Positions 44,953 through 54,414 of a stretch of 64,000 nucleotides of DNA are shown one piece after another; position 1 is the stretch's first letter; each line of letters opens with the position of its first letter. This DNA comes from Anabaena azotica FACHB-119 (GTDB lineage: Bacteria > Cyanobacteriota > Cyanobacteriia > Cyanobacteriales > Nostocaceae). The position numbers and the translations under genes are program-made. Below the pieces are notes generated by a model. That model saw nothing but the letters and a program-made list of their open reading frames with translations, had not been told where the DNA came from and did no database searches. Where the stretch lies: the NCBI RefSeq assembly GCF_014697625.1, contig NZ_JACJSG010000038.1, positions 1 to 64,000 of the forward strand. The letters run 5' to 3'.

Positions 44953-46536
44953 ATGTTCATCAGTAGCCAAAAGCTGAAGGAAGCTAGACAAGCGTTTTTA
45001 CTTCGCTTTCAACCTTTACTGCAAACCCAGTATTTTTATCTGCTTGGTATATTCACTACTCTTGCAGTTTTGCATTTAAATATAGTAAGCAATCATCCTC
45101 TAGAAGATGAGGAAACTACATTTTATGCTCTGTACTGGGCTGGTATTATTTTTCTACTTTGGCAAAATCGGCAACAAGAGACGACTACAACTTGGTTTTC
45201 TAGTTTCTTAGGTTTAGGATTGCTATTTCTGGTAATACTTAGACCCATTTACCTGTGGTATTTAGACTTATTCTTGTTTCGATTTGGGCCTATTGTTGCT
45301 GCATTAGGATTAGGATTACTCTCTTTTGGTTTTGCAGGGTTAAGACATTATTGGCGCTTATTTTTATTGTTGTGCTTGATGCTTGTTCCCTATGGCTTCA
45401 TCAATGAAATTTTTGCGTTTCGGCTACATTTTAGTGAATTAACTGCAGCCATATCCGCTTTTGCACTCCACTATATAGGGTTAAAAGCTACTGTTCATGG
45501 TGCTTTTGTCAAACTGCCTACAGGTCAAGTTGAAGTTCTCTATTACTGTACGGGGGGTATGTTAATTTTATGGTTGCTAAAGCTCACTTTGTTAATCATA
45601 GTAGTTGTTCCTTCTTTAAGTTGGCGACAGAGATGTGGATTAGTAATATCTGCGTTCTGTACAGGGTTTTTAGTTGGTTGTATTCGTGTGGCTTTGTTAG
45701 CTGTCGTAGTTAATAATCATAGTCTATTTGACTATTGGCACAACTACAAAGGAGGAGCTATATTCATGGCAACGGCAACTATTACTTATGCAATTTTGTG
45801 TAATTGGATACTGCCTCTAGAATTGTTATCCTCAGAAGAACAGCCTGATTCTAACACTAAAGCAATTGTAGAACCAAAGAGGCGTTTCTTTCTTGCTACT
45901 ACTTGGCTATCAATTTTATTAACTTCTATCTATTTAATAGCTAGTAAACGACCTGTGACCAACTCAATTTTTCCAAACACAATACCTGTGAATAGTTGGA
46001 AACAAGTAAACGTGAAGTCTTGGAACCAGCCAAAGTCTGACACTCCAGTAAATACTAAAGTTCTGATGGTGCTATCAGGAAAGGATTATAGCTATATCAA
46101 AAATAGTCAGTCGCTGGAATTACAAATGCGTTATGTCATAAATACTAGAGGCGAGCCAAACCCTTTTTTACAGCAACTAAGTAAAAATTTATTTAAGGAT
46201 AATCTGAAAAATATTAAGTATGTAAAAGGAATTGGCTACTATACGCTTTATAGTGACAGTAAACAAGCTTACCTGACAGCCTGTATTAATCCACGTGGAG
46301 GTAGTACCGTTACTTCCAATCAATTTATGCAAAATCGCTATACTTATGACTTAGCTTGGAATCGTTTATTACCGTGGATTTTTGGTCAAGAAGTTCTTAG
46401 AGATAACCGTTGTATATGGACGCAGGTATCTATTCCATTGAATGGAGCTGTAGACTCTAGTGTTTATCCAATTTTAGAATCATTTTGGGCTGAGAACTAC
46501 GTTGCATGGCAATCTCTACTGCTGGCTATATATTAA
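44953..46536 (+). CDS. Cyanoexosortase fused to its system-associated domain
   Basis: 527 aa. Residues about 30-300 hold 8-9 membrane helices of an exosortase with all three active-site residues: C199 in YYCTGGMLI, R245 in GCIRVALLA, H263 in YWHNYKGG. Such enzymes cut PEP-CTERM-like sorting signals during export, usually alongside EPS synthesis. Residues about 315-527 are a soluble EpsI-like domain (SLELQMRYVINTRGEPNP, YTLYSDSKQAYLTACINPRG) normally encoded as a separate accessory gene or fused as here. No PEP-CTERM substrate was found in the window. Confidence 0.88.
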   Translation: MFISSQKLKEARQAFLLRFQPLLQTQYFYLLGIFTTLAVLHLNIVSNHPLEDEETTFYALYWAGIIFLLWQNRQQETTTTWFSSFLGLGLLFLVILRPIYLWYLDLFLFRFGPIVAALGLGLLSFGFAGLRHYWRLFLLLCLMLVPYGFINEIFAFRLHFSELTAAISAFALHYIGLKATVHGAFVKLPTGQVEVLYYCTGGMLILWLLKLTLLIIVVVPSLSWRQRCGLVISAFCTGFLVGCIRVALLAVVVNNHSLFDYWHNYKGGAIFMATATITYAILCNWILPLELLSSEEQPDSNTKAIVEPKRRFFLATTWLSILLTSIYLIASKRPVTNSIFPNTIPVNSWKQVNVKSWNQPKSDTPVNTKVLMVLSGKDYSYIKNSQSLELQMRYVINTRGEPNPFLQQLSKNLFKDNLKNIKYVKGIGYYTLYSDSKQAYLTACINPRGGSTVTSNQFMQNRYTYDLAWNRLLPWIFGQEVLRDNRCIWTQVSIPLNGAVDSSVYPILESFWAENYVAWQSLLLAIY

Positions 46537-47394
46537 TGATATTTATGATAGTTTTCAAATAGTAAATTGTTGACATATATTATTTAGATTAAATATTAAA
46601 AGTTGGCATTTTTCTTACATCATTCGATAACCAACTATAGGTGAGAAATTCAGCTAAAAATTTTGTATATTATTTATTCATATCTTGCACCTTCTCAATA
46701 AGCAGGTGGTGGGCAGTGCAGCACCCTACGAAATAATAAGCACATGGGGTAGGGTGCGTCAGATGTGGAAAATCCTTAAATGTGTACGAAATTATGGGGG
46801 CTGACGCACCCTACAGTTAGTTTGATTATGACACTTCCGTAAGTCCTATTACTTATTCTTCCATTTTCTTGTAAATATGTACATTATTGTTATTCCTTCT
46901 AGTCTGCCCTTATCAAGAGGAGGCTGTGAGGGTTTCTTTCTATGTGTCTTTATATGTAGACGGTATTTCAGTGGAAAGCTTATGGTTTTATACTTTGCCA
47001 AAACAAGTATAAAATAATAGCTTTTTAAAGCTAAAACTACTTAAATCACTTCTGAATTTACCAAATTCATATGCTGCAAAATAGCATTGTTAGTAATCGT
47101 ATAAGTGTTCTTACTATTGCATAGAATACTTATATTAAGTTATAAAATAAATCGATTCTAATCTGGACAATCAATTAATACCAATTCAAGTAATGCTTGA
47201 GAACTATAAATTATTGTAAAGGCGCAACATTGTTGTGTACATAAGTGTTTATATCAGTTTTTTTAGTGGTATAAATAAACCAAAATAACTCATATACCTA
47301 ATATTGACAAGCTTCAAAACTTAATATTGAAGCTATAGGTTTGTCCTGACTTGATAATTCGCGCCAAGAACCATTTTGAATTTAGATACTGAAA
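46537..47394. other. 858-bp intergenic region with one MITE
   Basis: It holds MITE copy D, then about 540 bp of AT-rich DNA likely including the promoter of the glycosyltransferase operon. No gene or RNA is recognised. Confidence 0.55.
46736..46848 (-). mobile_element. MITE family 1, copy D (one end missing)
   Basis: Inverted orientation. Inner repeats and the right end (CACTTCCGTAAGTCCT) are present; the left outer end is missing after GCACATGGGG. Confidence 0.85.
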
Positions 47395-48600
47395 ATGCTC
47401 AATTATCGAATCATTCATCTTTCTAAATATTATCCTCCCGACCGAGGGGGCATAGAAACTCATGTGCAAATACTAGCTCAAACTCAAGCTGCTTTGGGTG
47501 CAAAAGTTCATGTAGTTTGTGTGAATGGATTTGATAAGGAAGGAAATTTATCTACTAAAACTAAAACCGTTAACGAAATAGATGGTGATGTAAATATTAC
47601 GCGCCTTGGTCGGCTGGGATCATTTGCTAGATTTGATATTTGTCCAGAACTGCCAAAGAAACTTTACCAATTGGTTAAAGAACCCAACACTTTACTTCAT
47701 CTGCATACGCCTAATCCTACAATGCTTATCGCCTTAACAACATTACACAAGCGTGTTCCTTTAGTAATTACACACCACAGTGATGTAATTAAGCAAAAAG
47801 TGTTGAAGTATGGATTACGCCCTTTTGAACATTTAATTTATAGCCAAAGTTCACGAGTTTTAACAACTAGTTTTCCCTATATTGAAGGCTCAAAATTTTT
47901 GCAACTTTACCGCCACAAATTGAGCTATTTACCCCTTGGATTACCATCTTCTAATTACGTCCAACCTAATCAAATAGCCCTTACTTTCAGCAGCAGCTTA
48001 AAGGAAAAATATCAAGGGCCAATTTGGTTAGCAGTCGGTAGGCTTGTTTACTACAAAGCACTGCATATAGCAATTGAAGCCTTGAGCCGAGTACCAGGAA
48101 CACTGATTGTAGTTGGAGTTGGGTCTTTAAAACAAGAATTGAAAGCTTTAGCCCAAAAGCTGGGGGTAGACGACCGTATTGTCTGGCTAGGTCGTTTGAG
48201 TGAGGATGAACTTGTAGGTGCTTATCACGCTGCGACGGCTCTTTGGTTTCCTTCTAATATACGTAGTGAGGGATTTGGGTTAGTTCAGGTCGAAGCTATG
48301 GCGAGTGGTTGTCCTGTCATCAATGCTAATATTCCTGGTAGTGGTGTGCCTTGGGTGAGTCGGCATGAACAAGAAGGGCTGACTGTAGCAATTAACGACC
48401 CAATAGCTTTAGCTAAGGCAGCAAAGCGTTTGCTTGATGAACCTGGTTTGCGTAATCGATTAGTCATAAGTAGCCGCAAACGATCTGAGTATTTTAACCA
48501 TGTAACTATGGCTCAAAGAAGTTTTGAATTCTATGAAGAAGTTTTGGCTCAAGAGTGGAACTATATGAACACATCACAATCATCGGTTAGTTCGTTATGA
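47395..48600 (+). CDS. Glycosyltransferase family 4
   Basis: 401 aa. It starts MLNYRIIHLSKYYPPDRGGIE (GT4 N-terminal loop) and carries SEGFGLVQVEAMASGCPVI as E-x7-E signature. The donor domain contains WLAVGRLVYYKALHIAIEAL, similar to PimA/mannosyltransferase types; donor unknown. The first gene of a tight operon, overlapping the next by 4 bp (ATGA). Confidence 0.87.
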   Translation: MLNYRIIHLSKYYPPDRGGIETHVQILAQTQAALGAKVHVVCVNGFDKEGNLSTKTKTVNEIDGDVNITRLGRLGSFARFDICPELPKKLYQLVKEPNTLLHLHTPNPTMLIALTTLHKRVPLVITHHSDVIKQKVLKYGLRPFEHLIYSQSSRVLTTSFPYIEGSKFLQLYRHKLSYLPLGLPSSNYVQPNQIALTFSSSLKEKYQGPIWLAVGRLVYYKALHIAIEALSRVPGTLIVVGVGSLKQELKALAQKLGVDDRIVWLGRLSEDELVGAYHAATALWFPSNIRSEGFGLVQVEAMASGCPVINANIPGSGVPWVSRHEQEGLTVAINDPIALAKAAKRLLDEPGLRNRLVISSRKRSEYFNHVTMAQRSFEFYEEVLAQEWNYMNTSQSSVSSL

Positions 48601-49724
48601 AAATTTTGCATATTTATTCAGGAAATTTATTTGGTGGCATAGAAACGTTATTGGTGACATTAGCAAAAGAGCAAAGTTTATGTATGCAGATGCAACACCA
48701 CTTTGCTTTATGTTTTGAAGGAAGATTGGCTCATGAACTGCGAAGTTTTGGTGCAAAAATTCATTCACTAGGTAAAGTGCGGATTAGTCATCCTTGGACA
48801 ATGTGGCAAGCTAGATTGCAACTCCAGCAATTATTAAAGCAAGAGCGATTTGATCTGGTGATTTGCCATTCTTGCTGGTCGCAAGCAATTTTTGGGTCGG
48901 TTGTTAGGGCTAAATGTATACCACTCATTTTCTGGTGTCATGATGTGCCTAATGGCAAGCATCCTTTAGAGCAGTGGGCTAAAAAGATTCCACCAAACTT
49001 AGTAATTGCTAATAGCCTTTATACCCAGGCTGCTGTATCAAATCTCTACCCTCAAATTGATAGCAAAATTCTTCTATGTCCAGTAGCTTGTCCAGATATT
49101 GGCAAGGATGCGTCGATTCGCCAAGATGTAAGGGCTGAACTCAATACTCCCGATGATGCAATAGTACTTATTCAAGTATCTCGTCTGGAGCGATGGAAGG
49201 GACAAAGTTTTTTGCTGTCTGCTTTGGGAAATCTACGCGACATCCCAGGTTGGATATGCTGGCTAGTTGGTGGAATACAACGCTCCCATGAAGCTGAGTA
49301 CTTGCAAGAACTAAAGATACAAGCCCAACAACTTGGTATTGAGGATCGTGTGCTATTTTTAGGGCAACGAACTGATGTGCCACGCTTGTTAGCGGCGGCT
49401 GACATTCACTGTCAACCGAATACAGGCGGAGAACCATTTGGGATTGCTTTTGTAGAAGCTCTTTATGCAGGCTTACCTGTTGTGACAACTACTATAGGCG
49501 CAGGAATGGAAATTGTCGATGATTCCTGCGGGCGACTGGTTGCACCAAATGATATTAACGCTTTGAGTGATGTTTTAAATTTTCTAATTTTAAATCCTAG
49601 CGAGAGAGCGACTCTGGCGGCTGGGGGAAAACCACGGGCTGAGTATCTTTGTAATCCTGCACAACAGCTGACTCGACTTTACAATCTACTTTCTGAAGTT
49701 GTTGAATATGAGGCAGTAGCATGA
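48597..49724 (+). CDS. Glycosyltransferase family 4
   Basis: 375 aa. GT-B fold with HIYSGNLFGGIETLL at the start and GEPFGIAFVEALYAGLPVV as catalytic E-x7-E. Overlaps both neighbours by 4 bp, so it is co-translated with the GT before and the methyltransferase after it. Confidence 0.87.
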   Translation: MKILHIYSGNLFGGIETLLVTLAKEQSLCMQMQHHFALCFEGRLAHELRSFGAKIHSLGKVRISHPWTMWQARLQLQQLLKQERFDLVICHSCWSQAIFGSVVRAKCIPLIFWCHDVPNGKHPLEQWAKKIPPNLVIANSLYTQAAVSNLYPQIDSKILLCPVACPDIGKDASIRQDVRAELNTPDDAIVLIQVSRLERWKGQSFLLSALGNLRDIPGWICWLVGGIQRSHEAEYLQELKIQAQQLGIEDRVLFLGQRTDVPRLLAAADIHCQPNTGGEPFGIAFVEALYAGLPVVTTTIGAGMEIVDDSCGRLVAPNDINALSDVLNFLILNPSERATLAAGGKPRAEYLCNPAQQLTRLYNLLSEVVEYEAVA

Positions 49725-50419
49725 TTTCATCTGATGGCAGTGAGCAAATAGTACAACCTGATGTTGAAAACCGAGCGCAAAAAAGCCTTGGTGCAAGTAG
49801 CGATCCTATTTACCAAATGGTAGCCAAAACATTAGCAAAACGGTATCTTGGTGGCGGTGTACTGGTAGATATTGGTTGTGGTAGCGGCAAACTGTGGTCA
49901 TTTGTAGGCGATCGCAGTGATTGCTATATTGGTTTTGATGCTGTGCGTTATCCTGACTTACCACCACAGATCGAATTTATTCCCTTCAATTTAGATATTG
50001 GTAAAACACCTTTGCCAGATGGATTTGCCGATGTAGTATGTGCGGTTGAAATTATTGAACACTTAGAAAATCCACGGGCTTTTATGCGAGAACTGGTAAG
50101 GTTCACCAAACCAGGAGGATTAGTAATTGTGACTACGCCCAATCAGTTGAGCTTGTTGAGTAAGTTGAGTTTAATTTTCAAAAATCAGTTCAATGCTTTT
50201 CAGGAAGCACCAGGTCTTTATCCAGCGCACATAACAGCTTTACTAGAAATTGATTTTATCCGTATTGCTACGGAGTGTAAACTTACCGATACTGAAATAA
50301 ACTACAGTAACCAGGGTCGTATACCTTTTACCCCGTGGCACTGGCCTAAAAAACTTGGTTGTCACGGACGTGCATTCAGTGACAATATCCTTTTGGTGGG
50401 GCAGAAACTGAAAGTTTAA
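49721..50419 (+). CDS. Class I SAM-dependent methyltransferase
   Basis: 232 aa. Motif I VLVDIGCGSGKLW, an acidic FDAVRYPDLP segment after strand 2, and VEIIEHLENPRAFM (motif IV region) mark a methyltransferase type 11. It may methylate a sugar of the polymer, perhaps a non-reducing-end cap. It ends the first operon; 165 bp separate it from the next gene. Confidence 0.85.
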   Translation: MISSDGSEQIVQPDVENRAQKSLGASSDPIYQMVAKTLAKRYLGGGVLVDIGCGSGKLWSFVGDRSDCYIGFDAVRYPDLPPQIEFIPFNLDIGKTPLPDGFADVVCAVEIIEHLENPRAFMRELVRFTKPGGLVIVTTPNQLSLLSKLSLIFKNQFNAFQEAPGLYPAHITALLEIDFIRIATECKLTDTEINYSNQGRIPFTPWHWPKKLGCHGRAFSDNILLVGQKLKV

Positions 50420-50584
50420 TGATATTTATTGAACTGAAAGTTGATTCTATAAGACCTTTTATAATTTTAAATCTGATGTTTTTTTTAGCATCTACAGATA
50501 TTTTATAAAGTTTGGTTTATTAGCTGTCAAATCAAAAATAAAGATTATCATAGATAACTTATATTCTTATATTTTTAAGGCTAA

Positions 50585-51943
50585 ATGATTCTTAAAGTAA
50601 ACCAGAGTTTCCTAGATTCTTTTCTAGGCAGAAAATTAAACTGGACTTGGGCGCATACCTTTATTCTGCTACAGTTTACTCTTCAGATATTGCTGTTATT
50701 TCCCCAAATCGGCATTCTCAGAGTGCCAATAAGAGCAGGTTCCTTTACCCTGAGCCTATTTTTCTTAGTACTGTTGCGCTCAAAAGGTGCTAAACATCCC
50801 GCCACTAACCCAGCATTTTTAATAATCTTAATCATGCTGTTACAATTCAGTCTTCATCCTTATATTAATTCTATAACCGCAGGGGCTGCTGAATGCGCTA
50901 TGTATATTGCTATTCTCAGCCCCTTGTTTTGGGTCAGAAGTTTAAATCTCACACAAATTGGGTTTGAGAGTTTAATGTTTTTGATGTGGACTATTCACAC
51001 CATGAGTGCGATTTTTGGAGTTTTACAGGTATATTTTCCGGGAAAATTCCAACCATCTCTCTCTATCACTGTTCAAAAAAGTATTTATCAGGGAGATAAC
51101 TTATTAATCACTTTAGCTAATGGTCAACAGGTCTATAGACCAATGGGCTTGACTGATACACCGGGAGGGGCAGCAACTGCAGGTTTTTATGCTCTTTTGT
51201 TTGGTGTTGTGATTGCACTTAAATATAAAAACCCGATTTTACGAATTGTAGGGATAGGTAGTGCTGGTCTTGGTCTGTTTTGCATTTATTTATCACAAAT
51301 ACGTTCGATGTTGGTATTAGCTGCTATTTGTATGGTTTTCTTGGCAGGAGTGTTGCTCAGAACAGGACAAATTGCACGTTTAACAATGATGGCTTCAAGT
51401 GTGACAGCCTTATTTACATCAACATTTTATTGGGCGCTGGCAATGGGGGGAAAGTCTACACTGGAACGTATATCTAGTTTATTTTCGGCATCTCCTGATG
51501 AAGTTTATCGGCAAAACAGAGGGTTTTTTTTGCAGGCAACGATTGAGGAGCTACTTCCTAAATATCCTTTGGGGGCTGGTTTAGGGCGTTGGGGAATGGT
51601 AAATACCTATTTTGGCGATAATACTGACCTAGTATCCCAACCGATTTGGGTAGAAATTCAATGGACTGGATGGTTACTTGATGGTGGAGTACCTCTTGTA
51701 TTTGCTTATATTGTGGCGCTAACTCAAGCTTGTCAGACTGCTTGGAAGATTGCTATCAATCGTAAATTAGGTGATTTTGCTCTCTGGGGTGGGTTAATTT
51801 TTGCTTACGACATTGGGGCAGTGGCAATTACTTTTAATTATCCTCTGTTTATGAGCCAAGGTGGAATGGAATTCTGGTTACTGAATACAGCATTGTTTGT
51901 AGCGGCTAAAAATAGAGCGATCGCAAATTCATCAGTGAAATGA
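50585..51943 (+). CDS. O-antigen ligase/Wzy-like polymerase
   Basis: 452 aa with about 11 membrane helices and a long periplasmic loop. In O-antigen-ligase-type proteins (WaaL/Wzy superfamily) the loop carries the acceptor site; here YPLGAGLGRWG and the RPMGLTDTPGG stretch are conserved-looking. It would join polymerised or lipid-linked repeats. It begins the second operon with the acyltransferase, overlapping it by 4 bp. Confidence 0.8.
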   Translation: MILKVNQSFLDSFLGRKLNWTWAHTFILLQFTLQILLLFPQIGILRVPIRAGSFTLSLFFLVLLRSKGAKHPATNPAFLIILIMLLQFSLHPYINSITAGAAECAMYIAILSPLFWVRSLNLTQIGFESLMFLMWTIHTMSAIFGVLQVYFPGKFQPSLSITVQKSIYQGDNLLITLANGQQVYRPMGLTDTPGGAATAGFYALLFGVVIALKYKNPILRIVGIGSAGLGLFCIYLSQIRSMLVLAAICMVFLAGVLLRTGQIARLTMMASSVTALFTSTFYWALAMGGKSTLERISSLFSASPDEVYRQNRGFFLQATIEELLPKYPLGAGLGRWGMVNTYFGDNTDLVSQPIWVEIQWTGWLLDGGVPLVFAYIVALTQACQTAWKIAINRKLGDFALWGGLIFAYDIGAVAITFNYPLFMSQGGMEFWLLNTALFVAAKNRAIANSSVK

Positions 51944-52668
51944 GTGAAAGTAGAGTTATGGGGCTAAACCATGAAAAAAATCATCATATTTACTCGCTTA
52001 CCTCAATTAAGGGAATTGCGTCCTTATGGGTTGTGCTTTATCATATTGCCGAATTTATGACCAACTTGCTGCCAGAATGGTCAATCATTAACCCGTTAAT
52101 TTCTTGCGGACATCTTGCTGTTCCACTATTTTTTATTCTGAGTGGCTACCTGTTATCACTCCGTTACTTAGTTACGGATAGCTTGCTTTCATTCAAAAGT
52201 ATTATCCAATTTTTATGGTTACGTCTTGGTCGTATATATCCAGTTCATATAGTCACTTTGCTAATCTGTCTTGCAATGACAGCACGTCGAGGGTGGCCGA
52301 TTGATGAAGCACATTCTGTAGAAAGATTTTTTTCAAACTGCTTCTTGATTCAAGCGTGGGATTACTCATTTAATCTTAGTTGGAACTATCCTTCATGGTC
52401 TATTAGTTCTGAATGGTTCGCCTATATTTGTTTGCCAATGTTTGCAGTAGTACTTTCTCGTCTTAGACGTACTGCGCTAATTGCCCTTATAGTTATCAGT
52501 TGTGTACTTTCGGTTTGGGTATATGTAATTGAACAATCTTTAGTATTTAAAGGTATTATTGTTGTCATTCCAACTTTCATAGGTGGAGTAGTTCTGGGTA
52601 TGCTCTGCCAGCCATCTAAATCTACTATAGCGGTTTTCAAGTCAGTGAGGTACAGAAAAAATGATTGA
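51940..52668 (+). CDS. Acyltransferase 3, N-terminal part (gene interrupted by a MITE)
   Basis: 242 aa, the first two-thirds of an acyltransferase-3 family membrane protein. It includes the catalytic-region SIKGIASLWVVLYHIAEFM with the conserved His, and six or so membrane segments. The last residues (VFKSVRYRKND) come from the inserted MITE. Excising one MITE copy with one TA joins this frame exactly to the second piece. It starts within the end of the ligase-like gene (ATGA). O-acetylation of the polymer was probably its role; the split protein is likely inactive. Confidence 0.8.
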   Translation: MSESRVMGLNHEKNHHIYSLTSIKGIASLWVVLYHIAEFMTNLLPEWSIINPLISCGHLAVPLFFILSGYLLSLRYLVTDSLLSFKSIIQFLWLRLGRIYPVHIVTLLICLAMTARRGWPIDEAHSVERFFSNCFLIQAWDYSFNLSWNYPSWSISSEWFAYICLPMFAVVLSRLRRTALIALIVISCVLSVWVYVIEQSLVFKGIIVVIPTFIGGVVLGMLCQPSKSTIAVFKSVRYRKND

Positions 52669-52730
52669 ACGCAGATGTACGCAGATGGACGCAGATGAAT
52701 CTGTATTCTATCTGATTGCAATCCGCTATA
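52626..52730. mobile_element. 105-bp MITE with TA duplication splitting the acyltransferase gene
   Basis: Imperfect terminal inverted repeats: left TATAGCGGTTTTCAAGTCAG, right (reverse complement) TATAGCGGATTGCAATCAG, continuing to TACAG on both. The centre has three GCAGATGNAC-like units also found near 29.62 kb. TA at both ends is consistent with Tc1/mariner- or IS630-type TA target duplication. Confidence 0.9.
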
Positions 52731-53137
52731 CTGCTTTGCGTTGGTTAGACAAAGTGCTATTAATACTACTTATAATTTTACCCTTTATTATAAAATCCAT
52801 TCAGTTGCAAACTATAGTTTATATTATTTTGTTTTTTATACTCGTTGCCACACTAGGTATAAGTGGTAATCGCTCTTCATTATTTTTGCAAGCCCCTCCA
52901 TTAGTATATCTTGGTGAAATTTCCTATTCTTTGTACATGACTCATACAATTACACTTACATTAATAAGTAAGTTTCTGCCATCTAATATCGTAAGTGAAA
53001 GTTTACTAATTGTGCGGCTTACCTTAGTTCTGTATTGTCTTTTGATTATTTTGTTTTCAGCTTTACCAATATACTATTTGGTAGAAAAACCCTTGCGAAA
53101 ATTATCACGTCAAGTAATTAAGGTTAGACAAACTTAA
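52661..53137 (+). CDS. Acyltransferase 3, C-terminal part
   Basis: 158 aa from an ATG inside the MITE. Residues from about 28 on (TALRWLDKVLLILLIILPF) are the remaining membrane helices of the acyltransferase; the LGEISYSLYMTHTITLTLI segment is typical of the family. The ATG overlaps the end of the first piece (translational coupling is possible), but without the N-terminal catalytic part the product is unlikely to act alone. Confidence 0.75.
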   Translation: MIERRCTQMDADESVFYLIAIRYTALRWLDKVLLILLIILPFIIKSIQLQTIVYIILFFILVATLGISGNRSSLFLQAPPLVYLGEISYSLYMTHTITLTLISKFLPSNIVSESLLIVRLTLVLYCLLIILFSALPIYYLVEKPLRKLSRQVIKVRQT

Positions 53138-53149
53138 TAATATTATTAT

Positions 53150-54274
53150 ATGAAGTCTTATCTGCTAGTAACTGGTGATTTTGTCAAAATAGGTGGGATG
53201 GATAGAGCTAATTTTGCTCTGGCTGACTACTTAGCAAGGCAAGGACAAGAGGTATATTTAGTAGCCCATCGAGTAGCAAATGAATTGTTAGCTTATCCTC
53301 ATGTAAAATTCCATCCTGTGCCAAAAGTGGCTAATTCGTATTTACTTAGCAGTCCTTTACTCAATTGGATGGGGCGCTTTCAAGCACAACGTCTTGGTGC
53401 TGGTAGAGTGTTAGTAAATGGTGGTAACTGTCAGTGGGGAGATACTAACTGGGTGCATTATGCTCATGTTGCTTACGCACCTAACTATCAAGCTGGGTTA
53501 CTGCATCAGTTAAAGGGGATAGTTTCTCGTCAGATGTTTTTGGCTGAAGAACGAAAGGCCTTAAATTCGGCGCGAGTAGTTATTGTCAATTCAGAACGTA
53601 CAAAACGAGATTTGATTGAGAAATTGGCAATTCCTGAGCAAAAACTGCACACAGTCTACTATGGCATCGATTCGCAAATATTTTATCCAGTTACTCAACA
53701 AGAGCGAACTTTACTACGTCAGCAGTTAGGTTGGTCTACTGACAAGTCAATTGTAGTCTTTATTGGTGCTTTAGGCGATCGCCGTAAAGGATTCGATACA
53801 CTATTTACAGCATGGCAACAGTTATGTAAGTCCCCAAATTGGGATGCAGACTTAGTGGTAATTGGAGTAGGTGCAGAACTACCATTATGGCAGCGTCGAG
53901 CTGCTGAGTCTGGTATTTCTAATATACATTTTTTAGGCTTTCGTTCTGATGTGCCGAAATTGCTACAGGCTGCTGACTGCTTGGTTGCTCCCACTCGGTA
54001 TGAAGCCTATGGTTTGGGAGTGCATGAGGCATTATGTTGTGGTTTACCTAGTATAGTCAGCGCTACAGCTGGAGTTGCCGAACGCTACCCACCACAACTG
54101 CAAAACTTGTTAATTCGTAATTATGAGGATGCTGTTGATTTAGCCGCGCGGCTTCAACAGTGGCGGTGCAATCAACAATACTACAGTCAATTAGTATCTA
54201 CTCTTTCACAAGAGTTACGAGCTTATACTTGGGATGATATGGCAAAGAGTATCATAGAAATAATGGAACAATGA
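53150..54274 (+). CDS. Glycosyltransferase family 4
   Basis: 374 aa. N-terminal GDFVKIGGMDRANFALADYL and the signature YEAYGLGVHEALCCGLPSI in the E-x7-E position; the donor domain begins VVFIGALGDRRKGFDTLF. It follows the broken acyltransferase by 12 bp and ends the operon before MITE copy E. Confidence 0.87.
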   Translation: MKSYLLVTGDFVKIGGMDRANFALADYLARQGQEVYLVAHRVANELLAYPHVKFHPVPKVANSYLLSSPLLNWMGRFQAQRLGAGRVLVNGGNCQWGDTNWVHYAHVAYAPNYQAGLLHQLKGIVSRQMFLAEERKALNSARVVIVNSERTKRDLIEKLAIPEQKLHTVYYGIDSQIFYPVTQQERTLLRQQLGWSTDKSIVVFIGALGDRRKGFDTLFTAWQQLCKSPNWDADLVVIGVGAELPLWQRRAAESGISNIHFLGFRSDVPKLLQAADCLVAPTRYEAYGLGVHEALCCGLPSIVSATAGVAERYPPQLQNLLIRNYEDAVDLAARLQQWRCNQQYYSQLVSTLSQELRAYTWDDMAKSIIEIMEQ

Positions 54275-54285
54275 GAGGCTATTTT

Positions 54286-54409
54286 AGGACTTATGCAACT
54301 GTCATAATTAAACTAACTGTAGGGTGCGTCAGCCCCAATAATTTCGTACAGATTCAAGGATTTTCCACATCTGACGCACCCTACCCCAAGTGCCAATTGC
54401 GTAAGTCCT
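54286..54409 (+). mobile_element. MITE family 1, copy E (complete)
   Basis: Same orientation as copies A and C. Ends AGGACTTATGCAACTG/CAATTGCGTAAGTCCT, inner repeats intact. It sits between two convergent operons, only 5 bp before a stop codon. Confidence 0.9.
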
Positions 54410-54414
54410 GTAAA

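Noticed and set aside
52661..52668. Programmed frameshift or natural two-subunit acyltransferase
   Set aside because: The junction is explained fully by a TA-flanked MITE whose removal restores one frame, so a programmed event is unnecessary.
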